A stretch of DNA of 49,094 bases from Bacteroidota bacterium (GTDB lineage Bacteria; Bacteroidota; Bacteroidia; UBA7662; CANHCV01), in NCBI GenBank assembly GCA_947459245.1, contig CANHCV010000013.1, forward strand, positions 1-49,094, read 5' to 3'. Below, one piece after another: positions 28,101 through 38,103 of the stretch. The notes beneath the pieces were generated by a model that was not told the origin of the DNA, made no database searches, and saw nothing but the letters and a program-made list of their open reading frames with translations. The position numbers and the translations under genes were made by a program. Positions within the stretch are counted from its first letter, which is position 1; each line of letters begins with the position of its first letter.

Positions 28101-30789
28101 TACCGTTTTAGAAAGAAGTTCATTTCCCTGCGAGGGAACGCCCGTTACTACCCAAGTAACCATTCATCCCCTACCTCAACGACTCCCCATTTTAGGCCCC
28201 GACACCCTTTGTCAGAAAGTTACAGGATCATTCCAAATCAATGGTTATCCTACTTCAAATTTTGTTTGGTGGGGCACGCAAATCGATTCCAATACCATTT
28301 TACCGAGAGGAAGCAATTCCATTTTTGCAGCTTGGAAAATTGCAGGAATTCAAACCCTAAAAGTTCTTGAAATAACCGAATTTGGCTGTATCCTCGATAC
28401 GATGCGAAAAAATGTATTGATTCAACCTGAGCCAACCATTGTGGCACAGAACGACACCATCATTTGTTCTGGAACATCTTTGGTCATCGGTCAAACCTCA
28501 GAACCCAATCGTGCTTATCAGTGGACTCCGGGATTGGGATTGAATGATTCTACCATTTCCCAGCCCACCTTTTTCTGGCTCAACCGAAATGCGGTTGATG
28601 ACACCCTAGTATTTTTCCGGAAAGTCATCAATACCACCAGTGGTTGTCTTTCTTTCGATACTTTTTCCATTCGAGTACACCCATTACCGTTGGTGTTTGC
28701 AGGAAACGACACGAGTTTCTGTACCGATTTCTCCCACCAGATTGGGGAAATTCCTCGTAGTGGTTATCGCTACTTGTGGCAAACCAATTTAGGTCTCACA
28801 AGTGATACCATTTCCAATCCCATTTTAACGCTCAATAATCTTTCCGACACGCTTCAGCGTTTCCCGTATATTATTCGTGCAACCGAACCAGTATTTGGCT
28901 GCAGCTGGCAGGATACGGTTATGATTGGCATAAAACCATTGCCTAAACCTTGGGCGGGCCCAGATCGGGAAGTTTGTTCCAACGACACCATTCAACTTGG
29001 CATTGGGCAACAACCTGCAGTGAGTTATTCGTGGTCACCAACCACTTATTTAACCGGGGTAAACTCACCTCAAACCATCTACCAAAGAAGCAACCCCAGT
29101 CAATTTCTTTTTTTCGATTCGAGTATCGTTTTAACTGCCAGTCATCAACTTTTTGGTTGTGTAAAGTCAGACACTGTTTTGATCAAAATTAAACCACGTC
29201 CGATTGTTCAGGCTGGACCAGATGTTCGAATTTGTTCTGAGGATTCTATTGGGCTCGGAATCCCAGGTAACTGGCAATATTCTTACCAATGGTCGCCAAT
29301 TACCGGACTCTCAAATCCGAATATCAGCAATCCGAGGTTCGCACGAATCAACCAAACCTTGAACAACCAATTGCTAACCTATATTGTAACGGCCACGTTT
29401 ACCGTTTATCAATGCACGGCAAGTGATACGGTAGAAATATTGCTTCACCCCGAGCCGAACACTGATTCTCTTCGTGGCCCGAGGTTGGTTTGTGAATACG
29501 ACAGTCTTTCTTTGTATTCTTTGCCATTAAAAGTGGGCTCTATTTATCAATTCAATGTTCAAGGGGGATCTGTTATTTCTCAATTACCGGGAGGCCAAGG
29601 TTGGTTGATTCGATGGGGAGGAGCCGGTTTAGGTAACATTACCTACCAAGAAACCGATTCCAATGGCTGTGTAGGAAAATGGAGAAATGTTTCCGTTCAA
29701 ATTGCTCCCCTTCCCTTCTTCAAGAAAATTTTGGGAGATACCATCGTTTGTGAACCCAACATTTCAAATGTTCCCTATCAAATCCAAAATGCTATTAATT
29801 CATCCACCTATCAGTGGTTCGCCTTGGGAGGAAACATCAAGACTGGACAAGGCACTTCTTCAGTTTTAGTGGATTGGAATGGCCCTTCTACCCAAAAAAT
29901 TGGATATTTAGAAACCAATGTATTTGGCTGTAGTGGTGACACGGTTTGGCAAAATGTTTATTTCGACAATCTTTCTTTGGAAATTAATTCCATTACCACA
30001 TTACCTGAAAATTCAAACGTTTTCAAACTTTCTTGGAGAGTTACTTCAGCGGTAAATCTCTTTAAGGGTCAATACCAGATTTATTACAAACAACTGGGGA
30101 ACCCAACTTGGAGTATTTATGGAGGCGTTCCATTTACCCAAACGGAGACTACCCTGGATCGATTACCCACCAACCAAATTTACGACTTCAAAGTAGAAGC
30201 CTTAAACAATTGCAATCGATTGGCTTCAAGCCCTTCGCATCGCAATGTGGTGATCAACGGAACTCCCAATGGAAACCGTGATCTACAATTAAAGTGGAAT
30301 ACCTACCAAGGTTGGCAAAATGGAGTTTCTGCTTACGAATTGTTGAAAAACAAAAATGGCATCCTCGCTCCAGATCAAAGTGCCTATTACGGACCAGATA
30401 CTGCACAAAGGCTTGAATTTTTGTTGGATGAATACCAGGTCTGTTATCGCGTTGTTTCCCACGAAAGAAACGGTAGCAACGAATCTTACTCCAATCGATA
30501 TTGCCTTGATTTGGAACCGGTACTTACCATGCCCAATGCCTTTTCCCCTGATTTGAATGGCATCAACGACGCATTTAAAGCGGCTGGGTTTGCCATCAAA
30601 GATTTTCACATGGAAATCTACAACCGATGGGGAGAGCGAATTTATGAAACCAACGATATCAACCAAGGTTGGGACGGAACCCACAAAGGGAAAGATGCCA
30701 TGGACGGCATGTACATTTACGTGGTTCGCTACAGTGGAGGTAAAGGAAGAATCAATTTGTTGAAAGGAAATCTTTCTTTGATTCGATAA
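25126..30789 (+). CDS. 1887-residue secreted protein with T9SS type B (CHU_C, gliding motility-associated) C-terminal domain
   Basis: Signal peptide with Lys-rich start and hydrophobic stretch, cleaved probably before the THLMGG motif (about residue 26), a typical mature start for this family. An N-terminal beta domain runs to about residue 420. The middle (about 425-1600) is built from two alternating Ig/PKD-like repeat types, seven of each. A fibronectin-like region follows at about 1600-1790. The last roughly 90 residues are the CHU_C domain, with MPNAFSPDLNGINDAF, a YNRWGERIYE segment and a GWDGTHKG motif. Type B proteins are exported by T9SS, often held at the surface and linked to SprB-like adhesion or gliding; which substrate is bound is unknown. 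Starts at 25126 and 25135 are both possible; AAAGGA precedes the first closely. The stop is only four bases from the convergent next gene. Confidence 0.9.
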   Translation: MNTMKKAKIILCMLLGFIFWNDTLATHLMGGNIGYDFIGTLPNGQKRYRIYLFIYRDCDNGQAQFDNPLPLAVFDASTNRCVQSLQVNFLSSNIRNVTPNISSNCPPNTLPSYCIEQGYYETTVDLPVSTRGYHIVYERCCRNNAILNVAQSQGQTYSAFIPNTNLNNSSPRFSDVPVPFMCANDTVTLNNSATDRDGDSLVYSFVHPFAGGTTSNPLPQYNIGDVLNPPQPITYNPNFSTNFPFGPTGYNFIDPVSGITYYNSTTTGNYIVAVNINEFRNGVLISSTRRDIQFLVGNCPSNTPPRLTVTPPGPGQTNGSGQTNLSVIEGSLISFPITIRDIDSVFLSATGTLANPAANGIAQPYPTLTVTRGIGTVNGSFNWQTSCAHRRNAPYEFTIAAQDQGCPKKTSYFNYRVTVLKSTSATGIIGPNRLCEGTIDTFRTNGGDTSTYQWFISAGTILGGQGTNRLIVQMPTGGGNVQIRAIETSTVGCKGDTLFSNFRVNAKPSSASQANPNPACPGEFVILQALQVAPQNKYSWTPTTNLQNPLSPTAAFMAFNNSSSQQQRLFQLTVIDTITGCSDSSLIRFSVRPKVDVFAGNDTTVCPNIPFQIGLNFTPGIAYTWGELGGTFTSTLPNPTVSFTNGTNGNIQKTLFISAFRNLDNCRTTDTIVITVRPPAIANAGPDIRICNNVSGIIGTTALANHSYLWTPTLGLNDSSRAQPTVHLQNPNTAPIASNYVVTTNRNGCIAQDTVQVTVLSKPLKPIVQGNFFPCKNSTGLTYRVVPQPGSTYNWNIIGGTITQRLNTSITCNWGTMDTGFIIIQERDSIGCLGDPDSNLVLINRAKVDSLYGNPSVCPFIAGVQYWVDLDSGSTYQWSVSGGSIAGGQGTDTLRINWGGPGNGWVKVIPTNRYGCTGDSVVKNIFKNQLLVTVPPVGDTDVCAGQDSTRYSVIPTTGSTYSWSVTNGIILSGQGTPSILVRWPSSVGTGVVTVLERSSFPCEGTPVTTQVTIHPLPQRLPILGPDTLCQKVTGSFQINGYPTSNFVWWGTQIDSNTILPRGSNSIFAAWKIAGIQTLKVLEITEFGCILDTMRKNVLIQPEPTIVAQNDTIICSGTSLVIGQTSEPNRAYQWTPGLGLNDSTISQPTFFWLNRNAVDDTLVFFRKVINTTSGCLSFDTFSIRVHPLPLVFAGNDTSFCTDFSHQIGEIPRSGYRYLWQTNLGLTSDTISNPILTLNNLSDTLQRFPYIIRATEPVFGCSWQDTVMIGIKPLPKPWAGPDREVCSNDTIQLGIGQQPAVSYSWSPTTYLTGVNSPQTIYQRSNPSQFLFFDSSIVLTASHQLFGCVKSDTVLIKIKPRPIVQAGPDVRICSEDSIGLGIPGNWQYSYQWSPITGLSNPNISNPRFARINQTLNNQLLTYIVTATFTVYQCTASDTVEILLHPEPNTDSLRGPRLVCEYDSLSLYSLPLKVGSIYQFNVQGGSVISQLPGGQGWLIRWGGAGLGNITYQETDSNGCVGKWRNVSVQIAPLPFFKKILGDTIVCEPNISNVPYQIQNAINSSTYQWFALGGNIKTGQGTSSVLVDWNGPSTQKIGYLETNVFGCSGDTVWQNVYFDNLSLEINSITTLPENSNVFKLSWRVTSAVNLFKGQYQIYYKQLGNPTWSIYGGVPFTQTETTLDRLPTNQIYDFKVEALNNCNRLASSPSHRNVVINGTPNGNRDLQLKWNTYQGWQNGVSAYELLKNKNGILAPDQSAYYGPDTAQRLEFLLDEYQVCYRVVSHERNGSNESYSNRYCLDLEPVLTMPNAFSPDLNGINDAFKAAGFAIKDFHMEIYNRWGERIYETNDINQGWDGTHKGKDAMDGMYIYVVRYSGGKGRINLLKGNLSLIR

Positions 30790-30793
30790 TGAT

Positions 30794-31453
30794 TTATTGG
30801 CCTTGAAAAACGAACTGAAGGATATTTGCACCCATTTGCAAGGCTTTCATTCGAATTTCAGGGCTATCGTTGTGTACGCTCTGATCTTCCCATCCATCGC
30901 CTAAATCGCACTCCGCTGAATAAAAACAAACCAATCTTCCTTGGTAGAACAAACCATATCCTTGAGCAGGTTTACCATCGTGCTCGTGGATTTTAGGCAA
31001 CCCGTTAAACTGATATTTCTGGTGATAAATGGGATGATTGGCTGGTATTAATTCAAAGTTTAATTCAGGGAAAACCTTTTTTATTTCTCTTCGAACGAAT
31101 AGATCCATCCCATAATTATCATCGATGTGCAAAAATCCGCCGCCGATTAAGTATTTGCGAATAACTTCTACCTCTGATGGATTTAAAACCACGTTACCGT
31201 GACCGGTCATGTGGATAAATGGATAACGAAACATTTCCGAAGAGCCTAAGTCTACATCTGAAATATTCGGATCGATGGAGGTATTTAAATTTTTATTGCA
31301 GAATTTGGCGAGATTGGAAAGACTGGTAGGGTTAGCATACCAATCGCCTCCACCTTTGTATTTGGCGCGAGCAATTTTCAAGGAATAATTTTGGGTAAAA
31401 CCAAATAGGGATGTTCCAAAAAATAACCAAGAAGCTAAAAAAACTTTTTTCAT
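30794..31453 (-). CDS. DUF4159 domain-containing secreted protein
   Basis: A 219-residue protein with a clear N-terminal signal peptide (KK followed by about 16 hydrophobic residues, ending near GFTQN). The rest matches my knowledge of the DUF4159 family, a Rossmann/GATase-like fold of unknown function: a YPFIHMTGHGNVVL segment near 75-90, GGGFLHIDDNYG near 105-120, and a C-terminal SPEIRMKALQMGANI segment. I take the ATG at 31453, which overlaps the rsmE stop as ATGA; a TTG three codons upstream is less likely. It is the last gene of the carA-eno-ftsB-rsmE group, and I see no terminator after it. Confidence 0.75.
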   Translation of the reverse strand: MKKVFLASWLFFGTSLFGFTQNYSLKIARAKYKGGGDWYANPTSLSNLAKFCNKNLNTSIDPNISDVDLGSSEMFRYPFIHMTGHGNVVLNPSEVEVIRKYLIGGGFLHIDDNYGMDLFVRREIKKVFPELNFELIPANHPIYHQKYQFNGLPKIHEHDGKPAQGYGLFYQGRLVCFYSAECDLGDGWEDQSVHNDSPEIRMKALQMGANILQFVFQGQ

Positions 31454-32136
31454 ACTAAACAAAGGGTAGATGCTACAATAGCTGCGGTTTCAGTTCTCAA
31501 TCTTTCTGTTCCTAAAGATACGGGGACTCCCCCCTGCTCCATCATCCATCGAATTTCATTTTCAGAAAAATCACCCTCGGGTCCAATGGCCAATGTGCAC
31601 GGGTATTGAACCGTTAACGATTTCAACTCATTGGTTGGAAAAGTCTCCAAACAATGTCCGAAATACCAAGGTGAGCTTTGACTTAGAAAAGCCTGTTGAA
31701 GCGGAATTGGAGAGAGGATTTGTGGGATAAACGCCTTCAAAGACTGTTTAGATGCACCCATAATGATTTTGTCGTACCGTTCTTTTCTGAAACGTTTGCT
31801 TTCTGTTCTGTCGCAAAGAATGGGAAGAAACTGATGGATTCCAATTTCGGTTGCTTTTTCTAAAAGCCATTCGAATCGATCTTCCGATTTTAGGGTAGAA
31901 ACAGCAAGGGTAATGCTTCGAGAAGCGGGTGGGACTTTTGTAATATCCCCTAATTTAATGAGGACTTCATTTTTACCGACTTCGTGTACCCACCCTTGGG
32001 CCAAGGTACCGTTGCCATCAAACAAGTGCACCACCTCTCCGACCCTTTTTCGATGGACACGGAGGAGGTGGTGCGATTCTTCTAGATCTAAAACAACGAT
32101 AGAAGAAGTTAAATCATTGCAGTAAAAACGATCCAT
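31450..32136 (-). CDS. rsmE: 16S rRNA (uracil(1498)-N(3))-methyltransferase
   Basis: A 228-residue SPOUT-fold enzyme that methylates U1498 of 16S rRNA in the mature 30S subunit using S-adenosylmethionine. The N-terminal PUA-like RNA-binding domain covers about 1-75. The knot region has the characteristic LAIGPEGDFSENEI and SLGTERLRTETAA motifs (about 178-220). A purine-rich GAAGAGGA lies just before the ATG, but it is also the coding end of the previous gene. It starts one base after the upstream gene's stop and overlaps the next start by four bases. Confidence 0.93.
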   Translation of the reverse strand: MDRFYCNDLTSSIVVLDLEESHHLLRVHRKRVGEVVHLFDGNGTLAQGWVHEVGKNEVLIKLGDITKVPPASRSITLAVSTLKSEDRFEWLLEKATEIGIHQFLPILCDRTESKRFRKERYDKIIMGASKQSLKAFIPQILSPIPLQQAFLSQSSPWYFGHCLETFPTNELKSLTVQYPCTLAIGPEGDFSENEIRWMMEQGGVPVSLGTERLRTETAAIVASTLCLV

Positions 32137-32137
32137 T

Positions 32138-33717
<1,580 letters not shown>

Positions 33718-34803
33718 TTAATTTTTTAACAAAGTTACGAAATGATCGAACAAATATTTAGAATCGTGCGGTCCTGGATTACTTTCTGGGTGATATTGTA
33801 CAGAAAATGCTGGCAATTCCCGGTGTTTGATTCCCTCCACGGAGTCATCGTTCAAATTAACGTGGGTAAGAATAACTTCGGATTGTTGATCGATTTCATC
33901 ACGATTCAATGCAAATCCGTGGTTCTGAGAAGTAATTTCACTTAAACCAGTGAGCAGATTCAATACCGGTTGATTGATTCCTCGGTGACCGAATTTCATT
34001 TTGTAGGTATTTAATCCAAATGCCCTACCCAACAATTGGTGACCGAGGCAAATACCAAAGGTTGGAAGTCCTGAAGTTACTAACTTTTGAATAACGGCCA
34101 CTTCATCGTCCATGGTTCCTGGATCGCCAGGACCGTTTGAAAGCATCAAGCCCATGGGTTGATACGAAGCGATTTCTTTGGCAGAAGTATTGGAAGGGAA
34201 TATTCTTACCTCACAACCCCTGTTAACCAATTCATTGGCAATATTGGCTTTAAATCCTAAATCGAGCATCGCTACTTTTAACGGGTTTCCTTGACCCATC
34301 ATTTCACCCTCTTTCCCAGTTACCTCTGAAACCAGGTTAAGTCCTTCCATATTTGGAACATCCTTCAATTTTTCATGAAGAAGTGAAATATCGATAATTT
34401 CGGAAGAAAGAATGGCATTCATAGAACCAGACTTACGAAGATGATTAACGAGTGAACGTGTATCCACACCGGTAATGGCCACCAAATTATTTTGGATGAA
34501 ATAATCTTCGATATTGGTTTCAGCCATTTTTCTACTGAATGGTTTAGAAAAATTACGAACTACCAATCCTGCAATTTTGATGGAAGAACTCTCTTGGTCT
34601 TCGGAAGAAATTCCATAGTTACCAATATGTACATTGGTAGCAACCAAAATCTGACGGTGGTAACTTGGATCGGTGAAAACTTCTTGGTACCCAGTCATGG
34701 AGGTATTGAAACAAATTTCACCGGTGGTGGTTCCAATTTTTCCAGCAGCGTATCCGTGAAATACGGTTCCATCCTGCAGAAGTAAAACAGCTTTTGTAGT
34801 CAT
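33718..34803 (-). CDS. carA: carbamoyl-phosphate synthase small (glutaminase) subunit
   Basis: A 361-residue class I glutamine amidotransferase subunit that supplies ammonia to CarB for pyrimidine and arginine synthesis. The catalytic nucleophile is Cys252 in the FGICLGHQLLG motif, with His338 and Glu340 in the YHPE motif completing the triad. The N-terminal CPSase small-chain domain is intact. carB is not in the window; in many Bacteroidota the two subunits are separate. The ATG is only 15 bases after the U-tract of the rplQ terminator, so expression depends on terminator read-through or on a promoter overlapping the hairpin. Confidence 0.97.
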   Translation of the reverse strand: MTTKAVLLLQDGTVFHGYAAGKIGTTTGEICFNTSMTGYQEVFTDPSYHRQILVATNVHIGNYGISSEDQESSSIKIAGLVVRNFSKPFSRKMAETNIEDYFIQNNLVAITGVDTRSLVNHLRKSGSMNAILSSEIIDISLLHEKLKDVPNMEGLNLVSEVTGKEGEMMGQGNPLKVAMLDLGFKANIANELVNRGCEVRIFPSNTSAKEIASYQPMGLMLSNGPGDPGTMDDEVAVIQKLVTSGLPTFGICLGHQLLGRAFGLNTYKMKFGHRGINQPVLNLLTGLSEITSQNHGFALNRDEIDQQSEVILTHVNLNDDSVEGIKHRELPAFSVQYHPESNPGPHDSKYLFDHFVTLLKN

Positions 34804-34818
34804 GTTGGCTATTGTGTT

Positions 34819-34851
34819 AAAAAAAGAGGCGAAAACAAAGTTTCCGCCTCT
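34819..34851 (-). terminator. terminator of the ribosomal alpha operon (after rplQ)
   Basis: On the (-) strand AGAGGCG pairs with CGCCTCT (with extra GAAA/TTTC pairing inside) and is followed directly by a run of seven T. It lies 24 bases after the rplQ stop and only 15 bases before the carA ATG, so it can also be read as an attenuator in the carA leader. Confidence 0.85.
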
Positions 34852-34874
34852 ACCATTATTCTGATTAAAAAGAA

Positions 34875-35567
34875 TTAACCTTCTTTATTTTCTGAATTTT
34901 CATCTGAAGAACTTTCTTCGGATGTTTGATCATCGGAAGAAGTAGCGTCTTCAGAAACAACTTCTGCTGTTTCGGTTGGTGCTTCTTCAACAGCTACTGG
35001 AGCTTCAACAACCTCTTCAACGGCTACTGGAACTTCTTCAACAGCTACTGGAGCTTCTTCAACAGCTACTGGAGTTTCAACAACCTCTTCAACGGCTACT
35101 GGGGTTTCTACTACATCTTGAGCGATTGAAGCGGATTCAGTACCAGTGGAGGTAGCTTTTCTACGGCTACGACGTGTGGTTGTTTTCTTAGCTTCCTTCA
35201 CATAGATTTCGTTGAAATCTACCAATTCAATCATGGCAGTTTCAGCACTATCTCCTAAACGGAAACCCAATTTGATGATGCGGGTATATCCACCTGGACG
35301 CTCGCTGATTTTACCAGAAATAACATTGAACAACTCGGTTACTGCAATTTTATCTTGAAGGTAAGAGAAAACAGTACGACGATTGGTTGTGGTATCACTT
35401 TTAGACTTAGTAATCAAAGGTTCAACGTATTTACGAAGCGCCTTAGCTTTAGCTACAGTCGTAGTAATTCTTTTTGATTTGATCAAAGATGCAGCCATAT
35501 TCGCCAACATCAAACGACGGTGGCCGGCTTTTCTACCTAAATGGTTATTTGCTTTATTGTGTCTCAT
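34875..35567 (-). CDS. rplQ: 50S ribosomal protein L17 with a long repetitive acidic C-terminal extension
   Basis: The first about 122 residues are a normal L17 ([18 protein letters not shown] start, [14 protein letters not shown] helix, [17 protein letters not shown] end), which sits at the peptide exit side of the large subunit. A basic linker at about 125-138 follows. Residues 150-230 are an acidic, low-complexity tail with five PVAVEE units (starting at about 156, 166, 173, 180 and 190) and a Ser/Glu/Asp-rich end. The total of 230 residues is about twice the E. coli length. Bacteroidota L17 often has a short extension, but this one is long and clearly built by tandem duplication. It follows rpoA by two bases and ends the alpha operon. 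Confidence 0.95.
   Translation of the reverse strand: MRHNKANNHLGRKAGHRRLMLANMAASLIKSKRITTTVAKAKALRKYVEPLITKSKSDTTTNRRTVFSYLQDKIAVTELFNVISGKISERPGGYTRIIKLGFRLGDSAETAMIELVDFNEIYVKEAKKTTTRRSRRKATSTGTESASIAQDVVETPVAVEEVVETPVAVEEAPVAVEEVPVAVEEVVEAPVAVEEAPTETAEVVSEDATSSDDQTSEESSSDENSENKEG
34983..35102. repeat. in-frame tandem repeats encoding the L17 tail
   Basis: Units of 21 and 30 bases (both multiples of three) sharing the core TCAACAGCTACTGGAG or close variants on the (+) strand. They encode PVAVEE followed by one or four more residues. Near-identity at the DNA level indicates recent duplication and a potential for length change by slippage. Confidence 0.85.
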
Positions 35568-35569
35568 GA

Positions 35570-36562
35570 TTAATCTTCATCTAGTTTAAAGCGAGATAGA
35601 TCCATACCAAAGGTTAGACCTTTTTCGCGTACCAATTCTTCTAATTCAGTTAAAGACTTTTTACCGAAGTTACGGAACTTCAAAAGATCGGCAATATCGT
35701 ATTTAACGAGGTCTGCCAAAGATTTAATTTCAGCAGCTTTCAAGCAATTGTAGGCTCGAACCGATAAATCCAAATCTGCCAATGGAGTTTTAAGAATTTT
35801 GCGGGTGTGCAACAAATTCTCATCAACTTCCAAATGATTATCTTTTGGTTTTGTTTCGAAGGTAATGTTTTCGTCCGAGAAAAGTAGGAAGTGATGAATC
35901 AGAATTCCTGCAGCTTCTTTCAAAGCCTCTTCTGGATGAATCGAACCATCGGTTTTAATTTCGAGAAGCAAACGCTCATAATCGGTCTTTTGCTCAACAC
36001 GCGTATTTTCGATGGTGTACTTAACGTTTTTGATGGGAGTGAAAATCGAATCGATAGCGATAACACCGATTCCAGCGTCAGCCATTTGATTTTCCTCTGC
36101 TGGAACATACCCACGTCCGCGTTGAATGTGCAATTCGATTTCGAAGGTAATTGCTGGATCGATGTGACAAATCACGTGATCTGGGTTCAACACTTCGAAA
36201 GCTGCGCAGAAGTTGGAAATATCTCCAGCGGTAAACGCGTCTTTTCCTTTTACTGAAACGAATACTTTTTCATAATCGGAAGCACCGGCCTTCTTTTTGA
36301 AGCGAACTTGTTTCATATTCAATACGACGTCAACAACATCTTCAACCACCCCTTTGATGGTAGAAAATTCGTGATCAGCACCAGGGATGCGGATGTTGGT
36401 AACAGCGTAACCTTCCAAAGATGAAAGAAGAATACGACGCAAGGCGTTACCGATGGTCACTCCGAACCCGGGCTCCAAAGGTTTGAATTCGAAGTTACCT
36501 TCAAATTCATTGGCTTTGGTCATGATAACACGCTCGGGTTTTTGGAAGTTTAATATAGCCAT
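35570..36562 (-). CDS. rpoA: DNA-directed RNA polymerase subunit alpha
   Basis: A 330-residue assembly subunit of RNA polymerase. The N-terminal dimerisation domain runs to about residue 230 ([20 protein letters not shown] near 35-54). The C-terminal DNA- and activator-binding domain at about 250-325 has the paired helix-hairpin-helix pattern ([14 protein letters not shown] and [13 protein letters not shown]). I start at the ATG at 36562, giving [11 protein letters not shown]; an earlier in-frame start at 36598 would overlap rpsD by 20 bases and adds residues unlike the family. Confidence 0.97.
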   Translation of the reverse strand: MAILNFQKPERVIMTKANEFEGNFEFKPLEPGFGVTIGNALRRILLSSLEGYAVTNIRIPGADHEFSTIKGVVEDVVDVVLNMKQVRFKKKAGASDYEKVFVSVKGKDAFTAGDISNFCAAFEVLNPDHVICHIDPAITFEIELHIQRGRGYVPAEENQMADAGIGVIAIDSIFTPIKNVKYTIENTRVEQKTDYERLLLEIKTDGSIHPEEALKEAAGILIHHFLLFSDENITFETKPKDNHLEVDENLLHTRKILKTPLADLDLSVRAYNCLKAAEIKSLADLVKYDIADLLKFRNFGKKSLTELEELVREKGLTFGMDLSRFKLDED

Positions 36563-36578
36563 GCTTATTTCTTTACGA

Positions 36579-37187
36579 TTATTTAGAGTACAATTCAACG
36601 ATCAGTTGCTCGCGAATATTTTCTGGGATGGATTCCCTTTCTGGATAGTCGATGAAAGTACCTGACATTTCAGACGCATTCCAAGTTAACCAGCCGTATT
36701 TGCTTGTAGTTTTTCCAGCCAAAGACTCAACAATTGATTCATTGGATTTTGATTTTTCACGAACGCTGATCACGTCGCCTGGGCGAACTTGATAAGAAGC
36801 AATGTTTACGACATTTCCGTTAACATTGATATGACGGTGAGAAACCAACTGACGAGCAGCACGGCGGGTTGGAGCGATTCCTAAGCGGAAAACAACGTTA
36901 TCTAAACGACTTTCCAAGAAACGAAGCAAATTATCACCGGTACGGCCTTTTTTACGGGCAGCTAGTTCGAATGTTTTACGGAACTGACGCTCCAAAACAC
37001 CGTAGGTGTATTTTGCTTTTTGTTTTTCAGAAAGCTGAACAGCGTATTCTGATTTTTTAGAGTTACGCTTGGAATTACCGTGTTGACCGGGGGGATAATT
37101 TCTTCTAGAAAGAGCCTTATCGGGGCCAAAGATTGGGTCGCGAAACTTGCGAGCAATTTTTGAAGTAGGTCCTGTATATCTTGCCAT
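36579..37187 (-). CDS. rpsD: 30S ribosomal protein S4
   Basis: A 202-residue primary 16S-binding protein. The N-terminal part begins [15 protein letters not shown] and has no Cys cluster, so it is the zinc-free form. The S4 RNA-binding domain at about 92-155 shows the conserved [10 protein letters not shown] and [14 protein letters not shown] segments. It sits between rpsK and rpoA, the standard alpha-operon order; S4 represses this operon in E. coli, but I did not see a recognisable S4-binding leader. Confidence 0.97.
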   Translation of the reverse strand: MARYTGPTSKIARKFRDPIFGPDKALSRRNYPPGQHGNSKRNSKKSEYAVQLSEKQKAKYTYGVLERQFRKTFELAARKKGRTGDNLLRFLESRLDNVVFRLGIAPTRRAARQLVSHRHINVNGNVVNIASYQVRPGDVISVREKSKSNESIVESLAGKTTSKYGWLTWNASEMSGTFIDYPERESIPENIREQLIVELYSK

Positions 37188-37198
37188 GATGTTACTTG

Positions 37199-37594
37199 TT
37201 AGATGCGACGACGTTTAGGAGGACGGCAACCGTTGTGCGGAAGCGGTGTTACGTCTTGAATTGAGGTGATCTCGATACCCAAACCTGATAGGGTACGCAC
37301 GGCGGACTCACGTCCTGCGCCTGGACCTTTTACAAACACCTTTGCACGGCGAAGGCCTAGATCGTGAGCCACTTTACCACAATCGGTAGCTGCTACTTGG
37401 GCAGCATACGGAGTGTTTTTCTTTGATCCACGGAATCCAGCCTTACCAGCAGAAGCCCAAGAGATAACTTGACCTTCGGAGTTGGTGATGGAAATGATCA
37501 AGTTGTTGAAGGTAGATTTGATGTGAACTTCGCCCACAGCGTCAACCTTAACAACGCGTTTTTTTACGACGGTTTTTGATGATGATTTAGCCAT
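37199..37594 (-). CDS. rpsK: 30S ribosomal protein S11
   Basis: A 131-residue platform protein with the family core [20 protein letters not shown] (about residues 28-47), the [14 protein letters not shown] segment, and the C-terminal [20 protein letters not shown] end. It lies 10 bases after rpsM and 11 before rpsD. Confidence 0.97.
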   Translation of the reverse strand: MAKSSSKTVVKKRVVKVDAVGEVHIKSTFNNLIISITNSEGQVISWASAGKAGFRGSKKNTPYAAQVAATDCGKVAHDLGLRRAKVFVKGPGAGRESAVRTLSGLGIEITSIQDVTPLPHNGCRPPKRRRI

Positions 37595-37604
37595 TATTTA
37601 ACGA

Positions 37605-37982
37605 TTACTTCGTTGCTTTTTTCTTGTTTGCTACAGTTTTGCGCTTGCCCTTACGAGTGCGACAGTTATTTTTGGTGCGTTGTCCACGAACGGGAAGACC
37701 CTTTCTGTGGCGAAGGCCACGATAGCAGCCAATGTCCATTAAACGCTTGATAGACAATTGCACTTCAGAGCGCAATTCACCTTCGGTTTTAATGGTGTCA
37801 CCAATGATTCGACGAACAGCTGCTACTTGAGCATCGTTCCAATCTTTTACACGAATATCTTCAGAGATACCCGCTTCGCTTAAAATACGTTCAGCCGTAC
37901 GACGACCGATCCCATAAATGTAGGTTAAGCTTATTACGCCCCGTTTGTTATTGGGCAAATCAATACCTGCAATCCTTGCCAT
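37605..37982 (-). CDS. rpsM: 30S ribosomal protein S13
   Basis: A 125-residue head protein contacting the P-site tRNA and the 50S bridge. It starts [15 protein letters not shown], has the [11 protein letters not shown] helix-turn segment near 25-35, and the [20 protein letters not shown] signature near 88-107, with a Lys-rich tail. It follows rpmJ by three bases. Confidence 0.97.
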   Translation of the reverse strand: MARIAGIDLPNNKRGVISLTYIYGIGRRTAERILSEAGISEDIRVKDWNDAQVAAVRRIIGDTIKTEGELRSEVQLSIKRLMDIGCYRGLRHRKGLPVRGQRTKNNCRTRKGKRKTVANKKKATK

Positions 37983-37985
37983 AGT

Positions 37986-38102
37986 TTATCCTTGTCTCTG
38001 TTTGAACTTGGGGTTTTGTTTGTTGATTACAAACAATTTTCCTTTGCGACGAACCATGATGCATTCGTCACTTCTTTTTTTGATAGATGCTCTAACTTTC
38101 AT
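37986..38102 (-). CDS. rpmJ: 50S ribosomal protein L36, zinc-free form
   Basis: A 38-residue protein, found by reading the gap between infA and rpsM. It begins [14 protein letters not shown] and ends PKFKQRQG, both diagnostic of L36. The zinc-binding pattern is broken: only one Cys (residue 14) remains, and the positions of the other two Cys and the His are occupied by other residues. This C-minus form is usual in Bacteroidota. It lies one base after infA and three before rpsM, the conserved infA-rpmJ-rpsM order. Confidence 0.95.
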   Translation of the reverse strand: MKVRASIKKRSDECIMVRRKGKLFVINKQNPKFKQRQG

Positions 38103-38103
38103 A

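Noticed and set aside
30289-30831. A 180-residue (-) open frame opposite the CHU_C domain.
   Set aside because: The (+) frame encodes a clear T9SS type B domain; the antisense frame has no features.
34983-35102. Tandem repeats that could be mistaken for a CRISPR array.
   Set aside because: Units are 21 or 30 bases in frame, have no unique spacers, and encode a continuous protein tail in rplQ.
36563-36598. Longer N-terminus for rpoA starting at 36598.
   Set aside because: It would overlap rpsD and adds residues unlike other alpha subunits; the ATG at 36562 gives the expected start.
37986-38102. L36 without its zinc-binding residues as a sign of decay.
   Set aside because: The frame is intact and the C-minus form is the usual one in this phylum.
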